A stretch of 64,000 nucleotides of DNA, from NCBI GenBank assembly GCA_026120185.1, contig JANUWF010002121.1, positions 1,549,501 to 1,613,500 on the forward strand, read 5' to 3'. A model generated the notes under the pieces. It did not search any database. It had not been told where the DNA came from and saw nothing but the letters and a program-made list of their open reading frames with translations. A program made the translations under genes and the position numbers. The stretch comes from Voacanga thouarsii. Taxonomy: Eukaryota; Streptophyta; Magnoliopsida; Gentianales; Apocynaceae. Positions 55,191 to 64,000 of this stretch are shown in pieces; position 1 is the first letter of the stretch, and each line of letters opens with the position of its first letter.

Positions 55191-56603
55191 TGATAGGGGC
55201 TAAATTGGTTATACTTTGCTTAGTTATTTGAGGCTCTTTTGTAATACATTTTGTGCAATAACTAGTCATATTATTTCATGTTTGAGATTTTAACCTTGGA
55301 AAGGTATTTTGATCATTATCTCAGGATTTTGGGTAAAACAAAGCAAAACCGTCGCGAAACAGAGCAGAGGCGGCACCGGCTGTAAGGCTGGAATTGGCGC
55401 CGGCTGCATTCTAGAACATATGCTCACAATTCAGAGAAAAATCGGCGAATGAGTGGAGAAACAGAACACAAGTGGCGCCAGCTCTGAAGGACCAAGGCGG
55501 CGTCAGCTGTGGTCTGTCCCTGAGGCGGTGCTGTGATCTTTTTACGCATCTTTTTTCTATTCAGCCAAGAACTTGGTACCTACGACTTTAGGCACCTCTT
55601 AAGCCTATAAATAGATGGAAAACACAAGAGAAAAGAAAGGAATTCATTAATCATCATAGAAAATCACTCAGTCCAAGGAGGAATTCTTCATGTTCAAGGA
55701 GGGTTGTACAAGAAGGTCTTCAAAGAAAGAAGAATGAGGCTTGTTTATGAGTTCTTTCTTTTACTTTGTTTTCTTTTTCTTGAACAATGATATGTTAATT
55801 ATTTTATTGTAATTCAACATTGTTTTAGATATTCATGATTTCTAGAGTTATTTGATCATTTGATTAATTGGTTATTATTCTTGGTATTCAATTACTTATG
55901 CTTATTACGAGATTAGTTAGTTGATTCTATCCATTGACTTGCTGGACTAAAGGGGGTTGATGGGTGTTTCGATTTATGAATTTCATATTTTGTTGGCAAT
56001 TGAGTTGCTGGGCCAGAGGGGGTTAATTGTTTAAGAACTGGTAATTGAAGGTTAATTGATGTCTTCCGGGACCAAGGGTTCATTGATTAATTTCATGTTC
56101 TAAATTTTTCGAGACCAAGGGAATTTAATTAGGGATTGTGGTTAATGCGTCTTTAAGATGAATTAGTTGAAACAGACCAAATGATTCTAATTTATCTAGA
56201 AAATAGTGATTTCATGGATTGACCATCAAAGTGAGTCTACCTTCATCTTTCATGGTGTCTAGAGAATGATTGGTTATGATAATGGTTAAGGTCTTTAAGA
56301 TCATGTTTGTCTAAACAATGGCTTGATTTATATAAATCTACATCCTTGACATATACATATATTTTTTTCTTTTTAATTTTCCTTTTTATTTGTTTTTCAC
56401 TTTATCAAGTCGGTTAAATAATGAAAGAAGGGTAATTAATGTCTACTTGTTCCTTGAGGATCGACACTCATTTTAACCCTATGCTTAGTTGATGATGAGT
56501 ATGCTTGCTCATATGTGTGATTTGGGTTTAATGTTTTAATTTGAACTTGATTGGGAATGTTCTTAGTTTTGTATGATTTTTATACCCAAGTCTGGACGTA
56601 TCA
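55191..56603 (+). repeat. Element D 5' LTR
   Basis: Aligns with 62292-63725. Holds a GC-rich block with repeated GGCACCGGCT-like words (55368-55535) and TATAAATAG. Related to LTR H. Confidence 0.93.
55616..55624 (+). promoter_or_regulatory. TATA box of D 5' LTR
   Basis: TATAAATAG after CTTAAGCC, just downstream of the GC-rich block. Confidence 0.65.
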
Positions 56604-56609
56604 AGTTTT

Positions 56610-56627
56610 TGGCGTCGTTGCCGGGGA
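56610..56627 (+). other. Element D primer binding site
   Basis: TGGCGTCGTTGCCGGGGA, six bases after the LTR end. Differs by one base from TGGCGCCGTTGCCGGGGA, the Asp-tRNA primer site usual in Athila elements. Confidence 0.88.
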
Positions 56628-56899
56628 ACAATAGTATGAAAACTTAGATTTTGTTGATTTAACCATGTAAATATGTAAATATGTCAATAGGTAAATATGT
56701 ATATTTGTTCTTTCTGCGAAACGGTGCTATCTTTTGTATTTCGTGTATTCTTGTATAACATTGTAACCTAACCTAACTTAACCAACTAACTTAGACTGAG
56801 TTTGAATTACTAACTTTGTAACCTTGTATTTGTGTTATTTTAGCCATTAATTATATCTCTAAACTTGCTTCTTGTTTTCTTAGGTATTACCCTTGGTAC

Positions 56900-58272
56900 A
56901 TGACCCAAAAATCCAACGACAAGATAGTCGATTTTGACCCTAAAATCGAGAGGACGTTATCAAAAATTCACCAAACAATTCAAAGGAATCTGATTGTCGA
57001 GATGGATGGTGCTCAACAGAACAATGCTGGGAATGATAGGAGAGTTATGGACGACTTTGTGAAACTCGCAATCTTAGGCATAGGCTGGAGTATCACTAGA
57101 CCTAGGGTAGATGCCAACAATTTTGAAATAAAGCCTAACATTATTCAAATGGTGTAGAATATGGTTCAATTTGATTGGTTACCGGAAGAGGATCCTAATG
57201 CTCACTTAGCCAGTTTTCTTGAGATTTGTGACACCTTCAAGATGAATGGTGTTTCTGAAGATGCCATTAAATTACGACTTTTTCCCTTTTCCTTGAGAGA
57301 TAGAGCTAAATCATAGTTAAAGTCTTTACCTACAGGTTCCATCACAACTTGGAATGCATTAGCTAAAAAATTTTTGGCCAAATATTTCCCTCTAGCTAGG
57401 ACAACCAAGCTTAGGAATGAAATCTTCGCCTTCCAACAACTAGATTCTGAGCCCTTATATGAGAGTTGGGAGAGATTTAAGGAAATGTTAAGAAAATGCC
57501 CACACCACGGATTCGAGTTGGGGATAAAAATGCTTGTCTTCTTGAATGGCCTCACGTTTGCAACACGACAAGTGGTGGACTCTTCTGCAGGGGGTTCCAT
57601 CAACCATAAGACCTCGGAATAGGTATTTGAGCTTATTGAAAATTTGGCTTGTAATAACTATTCTTGGGAAAGTGCAAGGTCAAAGGCGTGCAAAGAGTGC
57701 ACAAAGTGGATGCAGTGGCAACATTAGAGGCTAAGGTAGATGCCAGAACTTAAAAGATGGAGCAGTTGGTGATGCCTCAAGGCCAAGTGTTAAATGTCAA
57801 TTGCGATTTCTGTGGAGAAGGGCACCCCAATCATGAATGCCAAAAGATGGGGTCACTCCAAGAAGCTTCAGAACAAGCGGCCTTCACAGGTAATGTCCGG
57901 CCAGCTAACAATCCATATAGCTCTACCTATTATCCTAGCTGGAGAAATCACCCTAATTTCTCTTGGAGCAATGGGAATCCACCTAGGTAAAGTTCTTTCA
58001 ATTTTGGAGGTAACCAAAGGACTCCAATCTCCATAAACAACACGACGGCACATAAAAAACCACCAGTGGAAGAATTGATTGGCCAATTGGTAAGTACCAC
58101 GGAGACTAAGTTCCAAGGAGTCGATGCAACAACAAGGAACCTAGAGGCTTCCATGCGCAATTTAGAAAACCAGATTGGTCAACTAGCCAAACTCATGGGG
58201 GATCGTCAAGCAGGAACACTACCAGGGAATACAGAAGAAAATCCACGGGATCACAACCGTGGAAAACCATGA
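56900..58272 (+). pseudogene. Element D gag
   Basis: The ATG at 56900 opens MTQKSNDKIVDFDPKIERTL. The gag core follows in the same frame: FDWLPEEDPNAHLASFLEIC, LFPFSLRDRAK, TTWNALAKKFLAKYFP, ESWERFKEMLRKCPHHG. In-frame stops at about 57155, 57315 and 57620 replace Gln, Trp and Gln. After a frameshift near 57670 the frame goes on to a zinc knuckle, CDFCGEGHPNHEC (about 57804-57842), and a region predicted to form a coiled coil (TTRNLEASMRNLENQIGQLA, about 58126-58185). It ends abruptly at GKP, where the protease should begin. About 457 codons; typical of Athila/Tat Gag. Confidence 0.9.
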
Positions 58273-59295
58273 AGCAGTTCTTTTCTCTTTTCTTTACTTT
58301 TCATTTTGTGTTAAGGACAATTTTTAATTTATAGTATTTTTATTCAGCATCCGTGTGTTTTTGCATTTTCATTAAAAAAAATAAAATAAACCGGACAGAA
58401 CAGAGTCTGCGTTGGCGCCGGTTCCTGTCGGGATGAACATAATTAAAGGGCCATTTTGGCCACTTTTTCTTCAAAACCTCCCTTCTCCCTCGCAAATCCT
58501 CTCAAGCCCGTGCCAGCTTCACATCTATCAATGCCCAAAGTTTGATTTTTCAACTTCTAAACACCTCTATAACATCCCTTACCTTCTTTTTTATTGATCC
58601 TATGGATCAAACACATCAAAAGCTTTGATTTTTCACTACAATAGCACATTCAATCCACAAGTAAAGGGAGTAGATTCTCACAAAAAGCTTGCATCTTTTA
58701 CTTTCCCATGCATATAAGAGCCTAAAGGTATGATTTTTATTTAAGTCCTACGGTTAAATTGATGGAATTAATTTTTTTTCTAATTATAGGGACAGTTTGG
58801 CCGAAAATTGGGAATTATATATTCTATGATTGTGCATTCCTACTTGAGTTTCATTCATTAGATTACCTTAAGAGTTATTGCACCTGTATTACTTGTTTCA
58901 TGCTTGTTATCATTCAAGAATTCATATAGCTCAGGCTAGAATTATAGTTATTGGTGACAATTGAATCTATTGAAACTGCATTATTGATCGCATAATCCCA
59001 TTGCTTTCATTCACATGATCATGTTTACTAGCATGCTTTGAGGATATCAGCACAAGTTATGTTTTACAGTGAACTTTTACATGCATCGTGCGGGTTGTGT
59101 TGCATTGGTTGAAAGTGGTTGATTGAATTAGGTGTTGGAGTTGATATACATTAAAGGAGTTTGTGGTTTGTGGATTGTGAGTTTCGTTGAGGGTTGTGTG
59201 AAATTTGAGATATATCTATGCAGGGGTAGCTATACTCTCTTCAATGATTGAGCGTACCTGTTCTCTCTTCTTAGTACTCCATTCCTTCTTTGACC
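58273..59295 (+). other. Element D spacer between gag and second ORF
   Basis: About 1 kb without a reading frame. It includes a GGCGCCGGTT word at 58413 and CT-rich stretches, with a pyrimidine-rich end before the ATG at 59296. In full Athila elements pol would lie upstream of such a spacer; here no trace of pol is seen. Confidence 0.7.
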
Positions 59296-60457
59296 ATGTC
59301 TAGAGCAAGGAGTCAACCATCTAAAAGGGTGAGAACTTCCTCATCCTCAATTCTATCATCCGTTGATCCCTTATCTCTTACACCTACTGAGTTTGTCGAT
59401 GCCTTTTGTGAGGAATGGTATAATAGGAGAGCTTCAAACAAGATTATTGTTGAGCGTACTTTCACCCCCACCTTAGACCGTGCACTTAAATTAGGAATGA
59501 TGTTTAGATAACTAGCTTAGGGATCCATAGTACAATTGAAAGGGAAGTTTTGTCCCGTGCTTATCAAGGAATTTTATGCTAATATAACGGACAAGGGTAA
59601 TGAACATCTTCCGTATATTGAAACAAGAGTGAAAGGAGTTTCTATTGTCATCACTCAAAACCAATTAGCTCACCTCCTCCAGGTTTTTGACGATAATACT
59701 TGGCAAGGGATTGATGTGAATAATCAAAAGATTCTTTCGGATCCGAATTGGGATGTTAGGGGGACGCGAGCAACCCTAGGCTTATATAAGCATAATGCCT
59801 TCCAAGCTAACAGTTTCTATTCCAACAATGACTTGGCAACCAACTTTCGCGCGCTGGTGTACATGTTTGGGTTTAATGTTATTCCCCGTGCTAGTGGTTT
59901 CAATGAAACTAGGCTTATTAACACTTATATTCTGCACCGGATGATGAACACATTACCTATCCCTCTTGCTCCTTTGTTTTTTCCTTGGTTATAATGAAGA
60001 TTCTAAAGGATTTTGGGGTGAGTCTTGAGAGAGGACTCATGGAGGCTACCACTGCACACGATATGGTCACGAGCATACTCTTATAAGTTGCGGATACAAA
60101 TACAGCCCGGAGTTGAAAAAATGGCTCACTCCCTTCGAGGTCCAACATCCCGATCAGGAAAGGCTACCTACAGTGGAGGAGGAGCAGCCACCACCACCGG
60201 CACGTGTTAGAACTGGCCGTTCTCAGTCCCACTCTTGGATTGATTTTGAGACCACCATATTGGGGCGTCTGGACCAGTAAATGGAGGTGCTCCTACGCTT
60301 GCAGTGTACTATGAAAGATATGGCACGACGGCAAGCTACCATGGAGCAGCAGTTGACTGAGTTGAGACAGCATCCTTCTAGGCCACATGATGGTGTAGGC
60401 CCCTCTGCACTCACTAATGAGAAGGAGGATGAGGATGATGATGCTGCGGAGGATTGA
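59296..60457 (+). pseudogene. Element D second ORF (Athila-type, putative plant transposon protein family)
   Basis: The ATG at 59296 opens MSRARSQPSKRVRTSSSS, a basic and Ser-rich start. FVDAFCEEWYNRR and the long frame 59536-59994 (LKGKFCPVLIKEFYAN, VFDDNTWQGIDV, ALVYMFGFNVIPRASG) match the domain found after pol in Athila elements. Stops at 59509 and 59518 replace Gln codons. After 59994 the frame changes; the end has a coiled-coil-like stretch (MKDMARRQATMEQQLTELRQ, about 60311-60370) and an acidic tail (EKEDEDDDAAED). It was once called env-like, but I see no signal peptide or membrane anchor. Function unknown. Confidence 0.8.
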
Positions 60458-62291
60458 TGATGAGTTCTTGCTCACTTTTGTTTTTGTTTCCTTTCTCTTT
60501 TCATGTTTTTATTTTAGTTAGTTTGGCTTTCCTTTCATTGTATTTATATTTAGTTTATCTTTGCTTTATTTTCTTTTCTAGTTGTTATGCTTTGGTATTT
60601 TCTTTTGTATTTTTTAGGTACTTTGATGATGCCTCCCTCTTCACACATTCAGCTCTTGTACGCCGCAATGAATGGAAGTTTGTTTTTCCTATCTCTTCTC
60701 CTTTATTTTTTTTGGTCCCATGGTATTGGTTGTTTTGGTTATATTTATTTAGCCATTGAGGACAATGTCCAGTTTAAGTATGGGGGAGTGGTTTGATTTA
60801 CAATTCTTCTATACATATTCTTGGGATACATATTCTTGGGAGTGGGAATTTTCACCAGTTTCTGATTTTTTGGAGATTTCAAGATGTTTTTTTTAATGCA
60901 TGTCTTTATGATGGATTATAGAGCATATGTTCTAGATCATTTATGGCTTATGCATGACTTTTTCCACTCACTTGGACAAAGTAGTTCTTGATCAAATACT
61001 TTGCATTATTCTTAAACCTGTTTTTCTCTTAAATTCATGCAACATTCTAGAACTTACTTGAATACCTCTCAAGGCGAAATAAGAAAGACATTCATGATTT
61101 AACTTAGGGATGACAGTAATTAGCCTTCTTTAGATAGTTTGATCTTACCTATTGTTATATTATCCTTAGTGCCTATTTTGAGCCTAAATTGGTGATTTCT
61201 TTCTTGGAAACCCGTCACGATATTTTGTCCATTACTTGTGCTGAGAGTTTGTATAATTTCCAAATCTTTATGCTCTTGAAGGATGAAAGTATATGTATGT
61301 TGAAAAAAAAATGCAGGGATAGAGATCATGACTTGTTACTTTCAATCATGGATCAATTATAAGTGGAGCTGAAAAAAGAAAGGGAGTGAAATGGAAGGAA
61401 GAAGTTGAAAACAATTGAGAAAGAAAAGAATGTTGAGCTAAAAAAGATGAGAAAAAAGAAAAGAAACGAGAGGAAGTGGAAAGAGAAAACAACAAGCTTC
61501 TAGAAAGAAAAGTGCGTGAAAAAGAAAAGAACAGCAGCAGTAGAAACAAAAGAGGAGTAAAAGAAGAGAGAACTGAAAAAGAATTGGAAAAAAGAAGGGC
61601 GAAAAGATCACAAAAGGGATGGTGAGTGAACTGTAAAAGTAAGTTCATATAAAATACTTGACACTACTGCAGGAAAATTGAGTGATCTTGTGAGGAGAAG
61701 AGTTGATGATAAGAAGAGGTGAAAGAAAAAAAGAGCAATGCAGGATTTGCTTGAAATGCATAAGGATTGTTATATAAGGTTTTGGTTTGATTGATTCTTG
61801 GAATAGGAGAGGAAGAAGAGTTGGGAATTATAGGTTTATTTTGGTTACCCTTTTCTTGCTTACTCTCAATTTTCTTTGACTTTTGATGTTCCAATATCCT
61901 TCGTTTGCTAAGCCACATTACAAACCTTTAGCCTTACATTACAAGCTTAAAAGTCCTACTTGATCTAAGTAGAATCATGATATGTCTCAGATTAGTGGAG
62001 AGAGTGTATGAAAAGTAAGCATATGGAATGCATACTCTTTTTTAACTGACTTCTTTCCAATGGTTTGAGAATATTGTAAAGTATTGAGATGGTTCTACTA
62101 AGTCATTTAACACGACACAAGTCTTGCATTGGCTGTGAAAGATTTAGTATCATATGTTCCATGTTCATAAATAAAGAAAGCATTGAAGATATGGTTTTGG
62201 AATTGATTGAGTGGTTAAAACCTTGTGTTTTTTCCTACTTGTTCTTGATACTTTGCTTGAGGATAAGTAAAGAGTTAAGTGTGGGTGAATG
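60458..62291 (+). other. Element D 3' non-coding region
   Basis: A T-rich part (60460-60740), then AAGTATGGGGGAGTGG at 60777-60792, a purine-rich word that resembles an Athila polypurine tract and may be a second internal one. A strongly purine-biased part lies at 61362-61740. The true 3' tract, AAGTGTGGGTGAATG, ends at the LTR start (62292). No credible gene. Confidence 0.75.
61362..61740. other. Purine-rich strand-asymmetric block
   Basis: The plus strand is almost only A and G for long runs (GAAAAAAGAAAGGGAGTG, AGAAAAAAGAAAAGAAACGA and so on). In one frame it gives a broken Lys/Glu-rich peptide; on the minus strand a Ser/Phe/Leu-rich artefact. Confidence 0.85.
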
Positions 62292-63725
62292 TGATAGGGG
62301 CTAAATTGGTTATACTTTGCTTAGTTATTTGAGGCTCTTTTGTAATACCTTTTGTGCAATAACTAGTTATATTCTTTCATGTTTGAGATTTACCCTTGGA
62401 AAGATATTTTGGTCATTATCTCAGGAAACAAAGCAAAACCGTCGCGAAACACAGTAGAGGCAGCGCTAGCTGTAAGGCTGGAACTGGCGCCAGCTGCATT
62501 CTGGAACATATGCGCACAATTCAGAGAAAAATCAGCAAACGAGTGGAGAAACAGAACATAGGTGGTGCCGGCTTTGAAGGACTAAGGCAGCGGCGGCTAT
62601 AGTCTGTCCCTGAGACGGTGCTGCAATCTTTCTACGTGTTTTTGGAAATTTTAAGAGTTTTAGCAGTTCGCAACTTCTACTCGGCTAAGAACTTGGTACC
62701 TATGAGTTTAGGCACCTCTTAAGGCTATAAATAGATGGAAAACACAAGGGAAAAGAGAGGAATTCATTGATCATCATAGAAAATCACTCAGTGCAAGGAG
62801 GAATTCTTCAAGTTCAAGGAGGGTTGTACAAGAAGGTCTTCAAAGGAAAAAAAAAGGAGACTTGTCTATGCGTTTTTTCTTTTACTTTGTTTTCTTTTTC
62901 TTCAACAATTATATGTTAATTGTTTTATTTTAATTCAACATTGTTTTAAATATTCATGATTTCTAGAGTTATTTGATCATTTGATTAATTGGTTATTATT
63001 ATTGGTATTCAATTACTTATGCTTATTACGAGATTAGTTAGTTGATTCTATCCATTGACTTACTGGACTAAAGGGGGTTGATGGGTGTTTCAATTTATGA
63101 ATTTCATATTCTATTGGCAATTGAGTTGCTGGACCAAAGGGGGTTAATTGTTTAAGAACTGGTAATTGAAGATTAATTGATGTCTTCCGGGACCAAGGGT
63201 TCATTGATTAATTTCATGTTCTAAATTTTTCGAGACCAAGGGAATTTAATTAAGGATTGTGTTTAATGCGTCTTTTGGATAAATTAGTTGAGACAGACCA
63301 AGTGATTCTAATTTATCTAGAAGATAGTGATTTCATGGATTGACCATCAACGTGAGTCTACCTTCATCCTTCATGGTGCTAAGAGAATGATTGGTTATGA
63401 TAGTGGTTAAGTTCTTTATGATCATGTTTGTCTAAACAATGGCTTGAGTTACATAAACCTACATCTTTGACATATACATATTTTTATTTTCTTTTGAATT
63501 TTTCTTTTTATTTGTTTTTCACTTTATCGAGTCGGTTAAACAATGAAAGAAGGGTAATTAATGTCTACTTGTTTCTTGAGGATCAACACTCGTTTTAACC
63601 CTATGCTTAGTTAATGATGAGTATGCTTGCTCATATGTGTGATTTAGGTTCAACGTTTTAATTTGAACTTGATTGGGAATGTGCTTAGTTTTGTATGATT
63701 TTTATACCCAAGTCTGGACGCATCA
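62292..63725 (+). repeat. Element D 3' LTR
   Basis: Starts TGATAGGGGC, ends GGACGCATCA, aligned with the 5' LTR with scattered differences. TATA box TATAAATAG at 62726-62734. Followed by TGGAT and LTR F. Confidence 0.93.
62726..62734 (+). promoter_or_regulatory. TATA box of D 3' LTR
   Basis: TATAAATAG after CTTAAGGC, corresponding to 55616-55624. Confidence 0.65.
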
Positions 63726-64000
63726 TGGATGAAAGCTGGTTGAAGGAGCTAAGGGTGGCCGAAAATAAGGAATATAATGGTGAAGGGAAGGTCTGGTTGT
63801 TTGAGGGATATTTTCTGGAAAGTTGTTAAATTATGGTGGCTGGAATTTTGGTATCTAATCAAGCATGATTGCAGTAATTTTTTTGAAAAGAATTTTGGGT
63901 AGCCATGTCTGAATTTCATGCAGGAGATTGGGGAAGACAATGGAGCTCTGATCATGGCTATTTAAGAGAAGTTTTTACAGAAAAATGGTGAAGGTTTCAG
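63726..64000 (-). repeat. LTR F, continuation after element D
   Basis: The minus strand aligns with C LTR near 47200-47440 (CAGCCATCC, CTTATTTTC, CCAGCCACCATAATTTA) and picks up where 55190 stopped. It runs off the right edge. Confidence 0.88.

Larger units (their letters stand above)
55191..63725 (+). mobile_element. Element D: pol-less Athila-like retrotransposon, 8535 bp
   Basis: LTRs of 1413 and 1434 bp begin TGATAGGGGC and end GGACGTATCA or GGACGCATCA. The target duplication TGGAT is perfect (55186-55190 and 63726-63730), and LTR F continues across the site. The internal region has an Asp-tRNA-type primer site, gag with a zinc knuckle, a spacer, a second ORF of the Athila type, and a long 3' non-coding part. 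Protease, RT, RNase H and integrase are all missing between gag and the second ORF. It is among the youngest insertions since it lies in F, which lies in B2. Confidence 0.93.

Noticed and set aside
59296..60457. Calling the second ORF of D an envelope gene
   Set aside because: No signal peptide, membrane anchor or surface-protein motif is visible; only its position resembles env.
61346..61648. Minus-strand Ser/Phe/Leu-rich ORF of 100 codons
   Set aside because: Antisense of the purine-rich block in element D; composition explains it and no homology is visible.
1..64000. Host protein-coding gene, rRNA, CRISPR array or prokaryotic operon
   Set aside because: Every frame over about 100 codons that can be recognised is retroelement protein, and the unexplained sequence is LTR or decayed spacer.
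52331..64000. F as the second half of an element paired with C
   Set aside because: F is in the opposite orientation, borders B2 rather than C, and C already has both LTRs and a perfect target duplication.

Overview
This window is plant nuclear DNA, and I can account for nearly all of it as nested LTR retrotransposons and their decayed pieces. The evidence for a flowering plant is the family mix: Ty3/gypsy chromovirus-type elements with 4-kb LTRs and initiator-Met primer sites, an Athila-type element with an Asp-tRNA-type primer site, and Ty1/copia LTRs. The DNA is AT-rich, and every large reading frame is broken except one small leader ORF. I found no host gene, rRNA gene or functional tRNA gene. 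The species cannot be named from this. The setting suggests gene-poor heterochromatin.

Layout, left half. Element E is an old gypsy on the minus strand, covering about 1-31158. Its 3' LTR is at the left edge (1-2423, carrying a copia-type LTR piece at 1-796), its acidic leader ORF is at 24887-25676, and its 5' LTR is at 25779-31158. The 5' LTR is interrupted by a copia solo LTR (26054-28070, target duplication AAAGG). Inside E's reverse transcriptase sits element A (plus strand, 3611-23657, target duplication CTAAC, two LTRs of about 4 kb). A's gag is split by element B (8592-14168), and A's 3' LTR by a copia-type solo LTR (19122-20849).

Layout, right half. Three truncated pieces follow: an Athila-type LTR H (31159-32702), a copia RT/RNase H fragment with a damaged 3' LTR (32703 to about 34960), and an Athila-like fragment G (about 34961-36589, resuming at 50579). 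Element C (36590-50573, target duplication CCTCT) lies inside the reading frame of G and is the best preserved element. After it come a second B-family element (B2, 51092-52330) and an inverted LTR of the C family (F, minus strand, 52331-55190 and 63726-64000). F is interrupted by element D (55191-63725, target duplication TGGAT), an Athila-like element with gag and a second ORF but no pol.

Relative order of insertion: E before A, and A before B and the A-nested solo LTR; G before C and B2, B2 before F, and F before D.

The points most worth a second look are: (1) an acidic leader ORF between primer site and gag in three gypsy elements, preceded in two by an intron-like segment; (2) a tRNA-derived module with A box, B box and T-run in gypsy LTRs; (3) a dyad-symmetric minisatellite in A's LTRs; (4) a 56-bp perfect palindrome in only one LTR of C; (5) a large inverted LTR pair that could form hairpin RNA; (6) the pol-less Athila-like element D; and (7) premature stops in C that fall almost only at Gln/Arg codons.
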